This document shows positions 54,478-63,518 of a DNA stretch of 64,000 bases, one piece after another. The DNA comes from Bradyrhizobium macuxiense (GTDB taxonomy: Bacteria; Pseudomonadota; Alphaproteobacteria; Rhizobiales; Xanthobacteraceae). Each line of letters begins with the position of its first letter. The first letter of the stretch is position 1. Both the position numbers and the translations under genes were made by a program. Under the pieces are notes generated by a model that made no database searches, was not told the origin of the DNA, and was given only the letters and a program-made list of their open reading frames with translations. The stretch covers positions 62,001 through 126,000 of the forward strand of contig NZ_VITY01000012.1 of the NCBI RefSeq assembly GCF_007993935.1, read 5' to 3'.

Positions 54478-54699
54478 GCCGCTCTCCCGTGGATCGGCCG
54501 CGCAATCCGCGAACGATAGCGCCATTTTCCGCGAGCTGGCAAACCTTGGCCGCATTTCGCGCGCGGCGCCGTCTTGCCGTTCCCGCCAGCGCGCCGGACA
54601 CGGGCCTGTGACCATAGTTGAAGACTTTAGCGGCGAAACTTCTGGATTGTTGGCTGCGTAGACGCCAAGACAGAACGGTTATTCTGCGAAGGTCCCTTG

Positions 54700-55431
54700 A
54701 TGCACGACGTCTCGATCCCGGCCGCCTTGATCGCCGGCCTAGTCAGCTTCCTGTCGCCCTGCGTGCTGCCGCTGGTGCCGCCCTATCTGATCTATTTGAC
54801 CGGGGCGACCATCGAGCAGGTCAACCAGGACGGCGACACCGCCGCCTCCAAGCGCGCGGTGATGACGGCGGCGCTGATGTTCGTGCTCGGCTTCTCCACC
54901 GTGTTCGTCGCGCTCGGCGCCAGTGCGTCGTTTGTCGGAGGGCTGGTGCGTGCCTGGTCGGCCGAACTCTCGATCCTCGCCGGCATCGTCATCATCATCA
55001 TGGGCCTGCACTTCCTCGGCGTCACCCGGATCGGCCTGCTGATGCGCGAGGGACGACTCACCGCACCCAAGCCGGTCGGGCTGTGGGGCGCCTATGTCAT
55101 GGGCCTGGCGTTCGCCTTCGGCTGGACGCCGTGCATCGGGCCGATCCTCGCCGCGATCCTCTCGATCGCCGCCTCGCAGGCCACCGTGACCAAGGGCGCC
55201 GGCCTGCTCGCGGTCTATTCCGCCGGGCTCGGCATCCCCTTCCTGCTCGCCGCCTTCATGGTCAAGCAGTTCTCCTCGCTGTTCGCGCGGATGAAGCGCC
55301 ATCTCGACACGGTCGAGCGCGTGATGGGCGTGCTGATGGTGGTCACCGGCATCGGCTTCCTGACCGGCGCGGTGTCCGGCGTCAGCGTCTGGCTGCTGGA
55401 GACCTTCCCGGCGCTGCAGAATATCGGCTAG
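54700..55431 (+). CDS. ccdA: CcdA, thiol-reductant membrane transporter for cytochrome c maturation
   Basis: A 243-residue protein with six helices. The two redox cysteines are in LSPCVLPLVPPYL (helix 1) and GWTPCIGPILAAI (helix 4), the defining pattern of CcdA/DsbD-beta. It moves electrons from cytosolic thioredoxin to periplasmic thiol proteins. The start is the ATG at 54700, after a TTG. No ccm genes are adjacent. A palindromic repeat follows the stop. Confidence 0.93.
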   Translation: MHDVSIPAALIAGLVSFLSPCVLPLVPPYLIYLTGATIEQVNQDGDTAASKRAVMTAALMFVLGFSTVFVALGASASFVGGLVRAWSAELSILAGIVIIIMGLHFLGVTRIGLLMREGRLTAPKPVGLWGAYVMGLAFAFGWTPCIGPILAAILSIAASQATVTKGAGLLAVYSAGLGIPFLLAAFMVKQFSSLFARMKRHLDTVERVMGVLMVVTGIGFLTGAVSGVSVWLLETFPALQNIG

Positions 55432-55446
55432 GCGCCGGCGTTATCT

Positions 55447-55565
55447 CCGTCATTGCGAGGAGCTCGCGACAAAATTGCAAAGCAATTTTGCGCTGTAGCG
55501 ACGAAGCAATCCATGCTTCCGTGGACGCGACTCCATGGATTGCTTCGCTTCGCTCGCAATGACGG
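55447..55565. repeat. palindromic repeat, CGTCATTGCGAG family
   Basis: Ends CCGTCATTGCGAGGAGC and CGCTCGCAATGACGG are inverted repeats. Internal pairs are CAAAATTGC/GCAATTTTG and GCAATCCATG/CATGGATTGC. It lies just after ccdA and could terminate or protect that transcript. Confidence 0.88.
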
Positions 55566-55678
55566 CAGCGCATAACGCCGTCCACTTCGCAGATGCACGC
55601 AGACCCAACACCGCTGGCTTTTGACCACGCGATGGCGGACACTTGCCGTCCCTTCGCCGCCAGATGAGTCGGAGACCG

Positions 55679-57364
55679 ATGGCCCAACCCCCCGCGACAC
55701 GCGCCAGCTGGCCGATCTTCCGTTCGCTGGCCGGCTTTCAGCCGAGCAACTTGCCCGGAGATTTGATAGCAGGGCTGACCCTCGCCGCGATCGCGATCCC
55801 CGAGCAGATGGCGACTGCGCGGCTCGGCGGCTTCTCGCCGCAGATCGGCTTCTTCGCCTTCATGGCCGGCTCGCTCGGCTTTGCGATGCTCGGTGCCAAC
55901 CGCTTCCTGTCCTGCGGCGCCGATTCCACGATCACGCCGATCTTCGCGGCCGGCCTGGCCCTGATGGCGACCGCAGGCTCGCCCGACTATCAGTCGTTGG
56001 CGATGGCCCTGGCGCTGATGGTCGGCGCGATCATGATCGCCGGCGGCCTGTTCAAACTCGGCTGGATTGCCAATCTGCTGTCGACGCCGGTCACGGTCGG
56101 CTTCCTCGCCGGCATTTCGGTCCACATCCTGGTCTCGCAATTGCCCGGCGTGCTCGGCCTGACCACGCCGGACGGGCCGACGCTCTACAAGCTCGGGGTC
56201 CTCGCCGAAAACATCGGCCAGACCAATGCCTACACACTGGCGATCGGCCTCGGCGTGCTGGCGCTGGTTGCCGGATCGGAGAAGATCAGCGCGCGGATTC
56301 CGGGTGCATTGATCGGTCTTGTCGTGGCCACCATCGCTGTCATCGCCGGCCATCTCGAAAGCAAGGGCGTCAAGGTGGTCGGCATCGTGCCCGGGTCGCT
56401 GCCAAAGCCATCGTTTCCGGACATCGCGCCGGAGCGATGGATCAAATTGCTGTCGCTGGCGATCCTGATCGCCATCGTCGTCATGGTGCAGACCGCGGCA
56501 ACGACGCGCTCGTTCCTGTCCGATCCGGACAAGCCGGCCGATGTCGATCGCGACTTCCTCGGCGCCGGGGCCGGCAGCCTGCTCGCCGGCCTGTTCGGCG
56601 CCTTCCCCGTCAATGCCAGCCCGCCGCGGACCGGCATCGTGTCCGAGACCGGCGGACGCACCCAGCTCTCGGGGCTGTTTGCTGCGGCTATCGTACTCGC
56701 GCTGCTCGCCTTCGGTGCGACGCTGCTGCAGCACGTGCCCGACGCGGCGCTCGGCGGCGTGCTGTTGTTCGTGGCGCTGCGCATCATCCGCGTGAAGCAG
56801 ATCATCACGATCTTCCGCCAGTCATTCTATGAGTTCCTGCTGGTGGTAGCGACGGCAGCCGCGATCATCGTGCTGCCGATCGAGCAAGGCGTCGCCGTCG
56901 GCATCGCGCTGTCGCTGCTACACGGCATCTGGACCACGACGCAGGGTCAGCTGGCGGAATTCGTCCATGTGCCCGGCACCACGATCTGGTGGCCGGCGGG
57001 CCCGCACGTCACCGGCGAGCGCAAGCCCGGCATTGCCGTCGTCGGCCTGCAGGCGCCGTTGTCGTTCCTCAACGCAGAAGGTTTTCACGGCGGCGTGCTC
57101 AAGACCATCGGCCACGCAACGCCCAAGCCGAAGCTGCTGGTGATCGAGGCCAGCGGCATGATCGAGATCGATTTCACGGCGGCGCAGGCGCTCCGCGACC
57201 TGTTTCGCGAATGCCGCGATGACGGCGTGACGGTGGCGGTGGCGCGGCTCGAATCCTCCCGCGCGCAGGACGCATTCGAGCGGTTTGATCTCTACGATGT
57301 CCTGCAGAGGGACCACGTCTTCCGCAGCGTCGATGAAGCCGTCCGCACGCTGGGCCAAGGCTAG
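55679..57364 (+). CDS. SulP-family anion transporter with STAS domain
   Basis: A 561-residue carrier. LPGDLIAGLTLAAIAIPEQMATARLGG is the SulP N-terminus, and TRSFLSDPDKPADVDRDFLGAGAGSLLAGLFGAFPVNASPPRTG is the sulfate-transporter signature. The C-terminal STAS domain spans about 430-561 (KLLVIEASGMIEIDFTAAQALRDLF). It probably imports sulfate, bicarbonate or a dicarboxylate; the substrate is unknown. The start at 55679 has GGAG 5 bases upstream; an alternative ATG is at 55664. A palindromic repeat follows the stop. Confidence 0.92.
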   Translation: MAQPPATRASWPIFRSLAGFQPSNLPGDLIAGLTLAAIAIPEQMATARLGGFSPQIGFFAFMAGSLGFAMLGANRFLSCGADSTITPIFAAGLALMATAGSPDYQSLAMALALMVGAIMIAGGLFKLGWIANLLSTPVTVGFLAGISVHILVSQLPGVLGLTTPDGPTLYKLGVLAENIGQTNAYTLAIGLGVLALVAGSEKISARIPGALIGLVVATIAVIAGHLESKGVKVVGIVPGSLPKPSFPDIAPERWIKLLSLAILIAIVVMVQTAATTRSFLSDPDKPADVDRDFLGAGAGSLLAGLFGAFPVNASPPRTGIVSETGGRTQLSGLFAAAIVLALLAFGATLLQHVPDAALGGVLLFVALRIIRVKQIITIFRQSFYEFLLVVATAAAIIVLPIEQGVAVGIALSLLHGIWTTTQGQLAEFVHVPGTTIWWPAGPHVTGERKPGIAVVGLQAPLSFLNAEGFHGGVLKTIGHATPKPKLLVIEASGMIEIDFTAAQALRDLFRECRDDGVTVAVARLESSRAQDAFERFDLYDVLQRDHVFRSVDEAVRTLGQG

Positions 57365-57387
57365 AGACTGATGAGATCAGCAGTTGC

Positions 57388-57474
57388 GTAGCCCGGATGA
57401 AGCGAAGCGTAATCCGGGACAGTTTATCAACACGCGATAGAACCCCGGATTGCGCTGCGCTCCATCCGGGCTAC
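57388..57474. repeat. palindromic repeat, GTAGCCCGGAT family, copy 2
   Basis: An 87-base element bounded by GTAGCCCGGATGAAGCGAAGC and GCGCTCCATCCGGGCTAC, the partner of copy 1 at 20329. It lies between the convergent SulP and hypothetical genes. Confidence 0.85.
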
Positions 57475-57481
57475 AGACCCC

Positions 57482-57871
57482 TCATCCCTGCTCGTCCTGC
57501 AGCGTCGGGTGCTCTTTCAAGACCTCCGCCTTGATCGAGCCCGCGTGGATGGCGCGAAACAGTGCCCGGCCCGTCTTGATGTTGTTGGCCTTCATGCACA
57601 GACCGACGATCTCGCGCACCGCGGAATCGCGCACCAACTCGTCGGAGATCTTCATCGCGGTCTCCATCGCGACCTTGGCGGCGCGCTCGTAGCGATCGCG
57701 CTCGATCTGCTGGTTCTTCGGTGAACGCTTGTCGGGTGAGCCGATCGCCTCGGCGCAGCCGGCAGCATCGCGGCAGATCGCACGGATCCTTTGCGCCGCT
57801 TCGATGTCGCCGAGCGGCGCGACCGGATCGTCCCAGATATCCTTCCGCCTGGTCTTGTTGAACAACCACAT
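57482..57871 (-). CDS. hypothetical protein (129 aa)
   Basis: No family recognised. The soluble protein starts MWLFNKTRRKDIWDDPVAPLG, and its body is helical and charged (RYERAAKVAMETAMKISDELVRDSAVREIVGLCMKAN). Two cysteines (CRDAAGC) lie near residues 33 and 39. It is 32 bases after the FAD oxidase stop in the same direction, so it could be co-transcribed. Confidence 0.65.
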   Translation of the reverse strand: MWLFNKTRRKDIWDDPVAPLGDIEAAQRIRAICRDAAGCAEAIGSPDKRSPKNQQIERDRYERAAKVAMETAMKISDELVRDSAVREIVGLCMKANNIKTGRALFRAIHAGSIKAEVLKEHPTLQDEQG

Positions 57872-57903
57872 CGCAACGTCCTGCGGAGGAATGATCCGAT
57901 CGG

Positions 57904-59328
57904 TTAGGCGGCAGGAACGATCTTTCCGGGATTGAAAATATTCTGCGGATCGAGCGCCAGCTTGAGCGCCCGCATCGCGTCGAGCGCTTCGGGGCCGAGC
58001 TCGGCCTTCAGATATTTCTGTTTGCCCTGGCCGATACCGTGCTCGCCGGTGCAGGTGCCGTCCATCGATTGCGCACGCTCGACCAGGCGGTGCATGAACT
58101 CCTCGCCGCGCGCCATCTCGTCCTTGTCGTTGACGTCGCAGAGCATCGAGCAGTGGAAATTGCCATCGCCGACATGGCCGACGATCGGCGACAGCAGATT
58201 GAGCCGTTTCAAATCCTCTTCGGTCTCGGTGACGCAATCGGCCAGCCGCGAGATCGGCACGCAGACGTCGGTGGCGACAACGCCGATGCTGTCGCCGGGA
58301 CGCAGCGCCTTGACGGACCAGTAGGCGTCATGCCGGGCCTGCCACAGCTTGGTGCGGTCCTCCGGCTTGGTGGTCCAGGTGAAGTCGCCGCCACCGCATT
58401 CGGCCGCGATGTCGCGGAAGTTCTTCGACTGCTCGGCGACCTCGACCTCGCTGCCGTGGAATTCCAGCAGCAGCAGCGGCGTCTCCGGCAGCGACAGCTT
58501 GGAATAGCTGTTGCAGGCTTTCACCTGCGCGGCATTGAGCAGCTCGATCCGGGCGACCGGGATGCCGGTCTGGATCGCGAGGATGGTGGCCTGGCAGGCG
58601 CCGCGCACCGTCTCGAACGAACAGGCGGCGGCCGCGATCGTGTCGGGAATGCCGCGCAGGCGGATGGTCAGCTCGGAAATGATGCCGAGCGTGCCTTCGG
58701 CGCCGACGAACAGATGCGTCAGGTCGTAGCCGGCCGACGACTTCTTGGCACGCGTGCCGGTGGTGATGATCTCGCCGTCGCCGCGCACCACCTTCAGCGC
58801 CAGCACGTTCTCGCGCATAGTGCCGTAGCGCACCGCATTGGTGCCGGAAGCGCGGGTCGAGGTCATGCCGCCGAGCGAGGCATCCGCGCCGGGATCGATC
58901 GGGAAGAACAGGCCCTGGTCGCGCAGATGCTCGTTCAGCGCCTTCCGGGTCACGCCGGGCTGGATCACACAGTCGAGGTCCTCGGCATGCACCTCCAGCA
59001 CCTTGTTCATGTCGCGCAGATCGATGCAGACGCCGCCCGCTGGCGCGTTGACCTGCCCTTCCAGCGAGGTTCCGGTGCCGAAGGCGATGACGGGCACGCG
59101 GTTGGCGGCGCAGATCCGCACCACGTCCTGGATATCGGCGGTTTCCTGCGCCATCACGACCGCGTCCGGCGGCTGGTTCGGCAGCCATGTGGTGGTATGG
59201 GCGTGCTGTTCGCGCACCGCCTGCGACGTGACGAGCCGGTTGCCGAACCGTGCCGCCAGCGCGTCGATCGCGCGCTTCAGGGCCTGCGGCTCAGGTCGCG
59301 TCACATTGCTCGAAATCATTGTCGCCAC
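57904..59328 (-). CDS. FAD-binding oxidase, D-lactate dehydrogenase/GlcD family
   Basis: A 474-residue flavoenzyme. The PCMH FAD domain has VPVIAFGTGTSLEGQVNAPAGGVCIDLRDMNKV and DPGADASLGGMTSTRASGTNAVRYGTM. The C-terminal cap contains HVGDGNFHCSML and GTCTGEHGIGQGKQKYL, matching the D-lactate/glycolate dehydrogenase family. The GTG at 59328 has GGGAGG about 9 bases upstream; an internal ATG at 59319 is the alternative. It oxidises a D-2-hydroxyacid, likely lactate, passing electrons to quinone or cytochrome. No glcE/glcF partners are nearby. Confidence 0.92.
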   Translation of the reverse strand: MATMISSNVTRPEPQALKRAIDALAARFGNRLVTSQAVREQHAHTTTWLPNQPPDAVVMAQETADIQDVVRICAANRVPVIAFGTGTSLEGQVNAPAGGVCIDLRDMNKVLEVHAEDLDCVIQPGVTRKALNEHLRDQGLFFPIDPGADASLGGMTSTRASGTNAVRYGTMRENVLALKVVRGDGEIITTGTRAKKSSAGYDLTHLFVGAEGTLGIISELTIRLRGIPDTIAAAACSFETVRGACQATILAIQTGIPVARIELLNAAQVKACNSYSKLSLPETPLLLLEFHGSEVEVAEQSKNFRDIAAECGGGDFTWTTKPEDRTKLWQARHDAYWSVKALRPGDSIGVVATDVCVPISRLADCVTETEEDLKRLNLLSPIVGHVGDGNFHCSMLCDVNDKDEMARGEEFMHRLVERAQSMDGTCTGEHGIGQGKQKYLKAELGPEALDAMRALKLALDPQNIFNPGKIVPAA

Positions 59329-59461
59329 GTCAATTTTCCTCCCGGCTTTAGCCGACCGTGGCAAAGCTTGTATAAGGGGTCAAGAGAGCCTGACTTGAAA
59401 AAGTGGTCGCGGGAGTCGCAGAAAAGTTCATGCTCGCACGCCAACGAACCGGGGATGGAAG

Positions 59462-59977
59462 ATGACGTCAGTAACTGCCACGAACGAGATGCCGCTTCCA
59501 CCAGCCCCGTTCAAATCTTCCGTGATGCAGATCGACCCGCAATGGATCGATTACAACGGCCACCTCAACATGGCCTACTACAATGTGATGTTTGACCGCG
59601 CCATCGACGAGATGTGGCTGCAACTCGGCATCGGGCCCGCCTACATGAAGGCGCGGCACTGCTCGACCTTTACTGCCGAGTGCCACGTCCGCTACTTGCG
59701 GGAAATTCACCTCGGCGATCCCGTGCAGGTCTCGGTGTTTCTGCTCGGCGCCGACGAGAAGCGGCTGCACACATTCGAGGAGCTCCGCCATGCCACTGAG
59801 GGCTGGCTGTCCGCGACCTCGGAGAACCTCACGCTGCACATCGATATGGAGGCGCGCAAGGTGGCGCCGTTTCCGCCCGACATCCGCGCCCGCACCCGCG
59901 CCATCGTGGAGAGCTATGCGGGCGTGCCGCGTCCCGAGGGCATCGGCCGCAACGTGGCGATGCCCTCGAAGAAGTAA
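59462..59977 (+). CDS. 4HBT-type thioesterase family protein
   Basis: A 171-residue hotdog-fold protein. The N-terminal signature is DYNGHLNMAYYNVMFDRAIDEMW, with the conserved Asp and Asn of 4-hydroxybenzoyl-CoA-type thioesterases. ECHVRYLREIHLGDPVQV is the second strand set. It likely hydrolyses an acyl-CoA. It is divergent from the FAD oxidase (133 bases apart). Similar proteins in carnitine pathways have this sequence pattern, but no carnitine genes are here. Confidence 0.85.
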   Translation: MTSVTATNEMPLPPAPFKSSVMQIDPQWIDYNGHLNMAYYNVMFDRAIDEMWLQLGIGPAYMKARHCSTFTAECHVRYLREIHLGDPVQVSVFLLGADEKRLHTFEELRHATEGWLSATSENLTLHIDMEARKVAPFPPDIRARTRAIVESYAGVPRPEGIGRNVAMPSKK

Positions 59978-59988
59978 CCAGCTGTCCG

Positions 59989-60162
59989 CTAGACCCTTGT
60001 GCGGCCGCGCACCAATCCGAGCACAGCCGTCACCAGGAACAGGATAACGGCGATGAAGAAGATCGCCTTGGCGATTTCGATCGACGCGCCGGCGATGCCG
60101 CCAAAGCCCAAAATGCCCGCGATCAGGGCGATGACCAGGAATGTGACGACCCAGCTCAACAT
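59989..60162 (-). CDS. DUF1328 small membrane protein
   Basis: A 57-residue protein with two helices (LSWVVTFLVIALIAGILGFG and AKAIFFIAVILFLVTAVLGLV) and a GIAGASIEIAK linker, the DUF1328/YtjA pattern. The function is unknown. It is convergent with the thioesterase gene, 11 bases between stops. Confidence 0.85.
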   Translation of the reverse strand: MLSWVVTFLVIALIAGILGFGGIAGASIEIAKAIFFIAVILFLVTAVLGLVRGRTRV

Positions 60163-60446
60163 GATCCAACCTCTGCTTGGTTTCCTCGCGCCGCCTCTCC
60201 TCGCCCGGCGCCATAGCTTGAGGAAACAAACCAGCAGCGAAACGCTGGTTCCTGAGCCCGAAACCGCGAAATTTTCGCCGATTTCAGGAACCAAGCTCTC
60301 GGTAGACTGCTGCCAAAACCGTTCCCGCCGCGCGGGATAAAACCTGTCAAAACGGCCGATCAGGCCCTATATGGCCTTCAATCCCTGTTAAGAAGGCTCC
60401 CCTTCACCGTCCCACGGTGCCATCGTGGGGCCGAGACGATTCGCCA

Positions 60447-63041
60447 ATGACCGAGCCGAGCAAATTGCCCCATCATGGCGTTCCCGAGCACCAGCCGGTG
60501 GCTGGCGGCATCGCCGCGCGTGCGCGGGCGGCCGCCGGTCCGCAATATCTCAACGGCCTCAATCCGGAGCAGCGCGAGGCGGTCGAGACGCTCGATGGTC
60601 CCGTGCTGGTGCTCGCCGGTGCCGGCACCGGCAAGACGCGCGTGCTGACCACGCGCATCGCGCATATCCTGAGCCAGGGCCGCGCGCGGCCGCAGGAAAT
60701 CCTGTCGGTGACCTTCACCAACAAGGCGGCGCGCGAGATGAAACTGCGGCTCGGCCAGATGCTGGGACAGGCGGTCGAGGGCATGCCGTGGCTCGGCACC
60801 TTCCACTCGATCGGCGGCCGCATCCTGCGCATCCATGCCGAGCTGGTGCAGCTCAAATCCAATTTCACGGTGCTCGACGTCGACGACCAGGTGCGGCTCT
60901 TGAAGCAATTGCTGCAGGCCGAGAACATCGACGACAAGCGCTGGCCGGCGCGGATGCTGGCCGGACTGATCGACAGCTGGAAGAACCGCGGGCTGTCGCC
61001 GTCGCAGGTGCCCGCGGGCGAGGCCGCCTCGTTCGGCAACGGCAAGGGTGGCAAGATCTACGCGACCTATCAGGAGCGGCTGAAGATCCTCAACGCCGCC
61101 GATTTCGGCGACCTGCTGCTTGAGAACATCCGGCTGTTCCGCGAGAACCCCGACGTGCTGCGGCAATACCAGAACCGCTTCAAGTTCATCCTGGTCGACG
61201 AATATCAGGACACCAACGTCGCGCAGTATCTGTGGCTGCGGCTTTTGTCGCAGGCGCCGTCGCGGCCGGGCCGCGCGCTCTCCGATGTGATTCCGGGCGA
61301 CCTTACCTCGCCCCGCTTGCGGGGAGAGGTCGACGCACATAGTGCGTCGGGTGAGGGGGACCCTCCGCGCACCGAACTCGTGGAGACTCCCCCTCACCCC
61401 GACCCTCTCCCCGCAAGCGGGGCGAGGGAGCAGGCGGCGCCGCTGAAAAACATCTGCTGCGTCGGCGACGACGACCAGTCGATCTATGGCTGGCGCGGCG
61501 CCGAGGTCGACAACATCCTGCGCTTCGAGCACGATTTTCCCGGCGCCAAGGTGATCCGCCTCGAACGCAATTACCGCTCCACCGGCCACATCCTGGCCGC
61601 GGCCTCGCACCTGATCGCGCACAATGAAGGTCGGCTCGGCAAGACGCTGCGCACCGAGGATATCGACGGCGAGAAGGTCACCGTCACCGGCTCCTGGGAT
61701 TCGGAGGAGGAAGCGCGCGCGATCGGCGAGGAGCTCGAGGAGCTGCAGCGCGCCGGCGAGAACCTCAACGACGTCGCCATCCTGGTCCGCGCCTCGTTCC
61801 AGATGCGCGAGTTCGAAGACCGCTTCGTCACGCTCGGCCTGCCCTACCGCGTGATCGGCGGCCCCCGATTCTATGAGCGCGCCGAAATCCGCGATGCGCT
61901 GGCGTACTTGCGCACCATCAATTCGCCGGCCGACGATCTCGCCTTCGAGCGCATCGTCAATGTGCCGAAACGTGGCCTCGGCGATGCCACCGTGCAGCTG
62001 CTGCACGACCATGCCCGCAAGCGCCGCATTCCGCTGTTCGAGGCGGCGCGCGCCGTGGTCGAGACCGACGAGCTGAAGCCGAAGGCGCGCGGGAGCTTGC
62101 GCGACCTCGTCATGCAGTTCGACCGTTGGCGCGCCCAGCGCGAGGTCACGTCTCACACCGAGCTCGCCGAGATCGTGCTCGACGAGAGCGGCTACACCGA
62201 GATGTGGCAGAAGGACCGCTCGGCTGATGCTGCGGGCCGGCTCGACAACCTCAAGGAACTGGTACGGTCGATGGAGGAATTCGAGAACCTGCAAGGGTTC
62301 CTCGAACATATCTCGCTGGTGATGGACCGCGACGGCGAGGCCGGCGACGAAGCCGTGTCGCTGATGACGCTGCATTCGGCCAAGGGCCTCGAATTCGACA
62401 ACGTATTCCTGCCGGGCTGGGAGGAAGGCCTGTTCCCGAGCCAGCGCACGCTCGACGAACAGGGCCGCGCCGGACTCGAGGAGGAGCGCCGCCTCGCCCA
62501 CGTCGGGCTGACCCGTGCCCGCCGCCGCGCCAAGATCTATTTCGCGACCAACCGTCGCATCCATGGCACCTGGTCGACCACGATCCCGTCGCGCTTCCTC
62601 GACGAGCTGCCGGCGCATAATGTCGAGATCACCGAATCCAAGGGCGGATCGGGCTGGGGCGGCAGCGGCGGCTATGGCGCTTCGCGCTTCGACAACCTCG
62701 AATCATTCGGCTCGAGCTATTCGACCCCGGGCTGGCAGCGCGCCCAGGCCAATCGCGGCCGCGGTGGCGGGGGCCGTAGCGGCGGCAGCGGCTTCGAGGA
62801 GCGGCAATCCTCCTATTCCTCCGAAGGCTTCGGTCGCACCAAGCGCGGTCCCATGGTGATCGAGGGCGAGCTGGTGGCGAAGTCCACGGGCACGACATCG
62901 GAATTTTCGCTGGACGATCGGGTGTTTCACCAGAAATTCGGCTACGGCCATGTGGTGAAGATCGACGGCAACAAGCTGACCATCGCCTTCGAAAAGGCAG
63001 GCGAGAAGAAGGTGGTCGACAGCTTTGTGGAGCGGGCGTGA
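60447..63041 (+). CDS. uvrD: ATP-dependent DNA helicase UvrD/PcrA with in-frame repeat insertion
   Basis: The 3'-5' superfamily 1 helicase for nucleotide excision and mismatch repair. The 864-residue protein has motif I LAGAGTGKT, Ia FTNKAAREMK, II VDEYQDTN (250-257), III GDDDQSIYGWRGA (340-352), IV LERNYRST, V TLHSAKGLEFDNVFLPG and VI HVGLTRARRR. A C-terminal Gly/Ser-rich linker leads to a Tudor-like domain (FHQKFGYGHVVKIDGNKLTIAFE). Motifs II and III are normally about 30 residues apart; here about 90, because a palindromic element (61306-61427) is translated in frame as about 41 residues plus a linker. The start at 60447 gives MTEPSKLPHHG. A 746-residue antisense frame was rejected. Confidence 0.93.
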   Translation: MTEPSKLPHHGVPEHQPVAGGIAARARAAAGPQYLNGLNPEQREAVETLDGPVLVLAGAGTGKTRVLTTRIAHILSQGRARPQEILSVTFTNKAAREMKLRLGQMLGQAVEGMPWLGTFHSIGGRILRIHAELVQLKSNFTVLDVDDQVRLLKQLLQAENIDDKRWPARMLAGLIDSWKNRGLSPSQVPAGEAASFGNGKGGKIYATYQERLKILNAADFGDLLLENIRLFRENPDVLRQYQNRFKFILVDEYQDTNVAQYLWLRLLSQAPSRPGRALSDVIPGDLTSPRLRGEVDAHSASGEGDPPRTELVETPPHPDPLPASGAREQAAPLKNICCVGDDDQSIYGWRGAEVDNILRFEHDFPGAKVIRLERNYRSTGHILAAASHLIAHNEGRLGKTLRTEDIDGEKVTVTGSWDSEEEARAIGEELEELQRAGENLNDVAILVRASFQMREFEDRFVTLGLPYRVIGGPRFYERAEIRDALAYLRTINSPADDLAFERIVNVPKRGLGDATVQLLHDHARKRRIPLFEAARAVVETDELKPKARGSLRDLVMQFDRWRAQREVTSHTELAEIVLDESGYTEMWQKDRSADAAGRLDNLKELVRSMEEFENLQGFLEHISLVMDRDGEAGDEAVSLMTLHSAKGLEFDNVFLPGWEEGLFPSQRTLDEQGRAGLEEERRLAHVGLTRARRRAKIYFATNRRIHGTWSTTIPSRFLDELPAHNVEITESKGGSGWGGSGGYGASRFDNLESFGSSYSTPGWQRAQANRGRGGGGRSGGSGFEERQSSYSSEGFGRTKRGPMVIEGELVAKSTGTTSEFSLDDRVFHQKFGYGHVVKIDGNKLTIAFEKAGEKKVVDSFVERA
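61306..61427. repeat. palindromic repeat element inside uvrD
   Basis: The arms CCTCGCCCCGCTTGCGGGGA and TCCCCGCAAGCGGGGCGAGG form a 26-bp inverted repeat (61306-61332 with 61401-61427, one extra base). An inner 12-bp pair GGGTGAGGGGGA/TCCCCCTCACCC lies at 61349-61360 and 61388-61399. I associate elements of this form with intergenic sites in Bradyrhizobium. Here it keeps the reading frame open, encoding residues about 287-327 (SPRLRGEVDAHSASGEGDPP and onward). Confidence 0.9.
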
Positions 63042-63104
63042 CAGAACGGTCTTCTCTGTTCGTAGCCCTTGACCCCAGTTGAATTCATGGGTTGAGATGG
63101 CTCC

Positions 63105-63518
63105 ATGGTCCGGGGTGGGTTTTTCCTTTTTGTCGTCGCGCTCACTGCGCCGTCTCTGGCGACCGCGGAGACGATCAGCTTTGGTGATTCGGCAGCCGCA
63201 CTCGCCAAGGCCTGCGGCGCCGACATCACCGCCAACTGCCGCGGCGTCAACCTCGACTCCAATCGCCTCAAGGAGTGCCTGTCGCGCAACCGCGACGTGA
63301 TCTCGCCGCAGTGCAAGGAGAGCTACTTCTCCACCCTCGATGCGATCCAGAAGCGGATCGCGGCGCGCGTGACCGTCGCCAATGCATGCACCCGCGAGAT
63401 CGTCAAGGTGTGCGGCGGCTCGACCAAGGAGACCAGCAAATCGGTGCCCTGCCTCGTCAGCGCCAAGGGTCTCAGCCGCAATTGCGCCCAGGCGATCAAC
63501 GACGCGGGGTATCAATGA
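63105..63518 (+). CDS. secreted cysteine-rich repeat protein
   Basis: A 137-residue exported protein with a signal peptide (GGFFLFVVALTAPSLATA). The mature part has eight cysteines in a repeating layout (ACGADITANCRGVNLDSNRLKECLSRN and ANACTREIVKVCGGSTK), resembling the cysteine-rich GLG1-type repeat. Disulfide bonds are likely in the periplasm, though no Dsb gene is nearby except ccdA 8 kb away. Its stop overlaps the next gene (ATGA), so it is coupled to the OmpA-like protein. Confidence 0.75.
   Translation: MVRGGFFLFVVALTAPSLATAETISFGDSAAALAKACGADITANCRGVNLDSNRLKECLSRNRDVISPQCKESYFSTLDAIQKRIAARVTVANACTREIVKVCGGSTKETSKSVPCLVSAKGLSRNCAQAINDAGYQ

Noticed and set aside
60378..62618. 746-residue minus-strand frame opposite uvrD
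   Set aside because: It has shadow composition of the high-GC helicase gene, and no domain is recognisable. The plus strand has all UvrD motifs.
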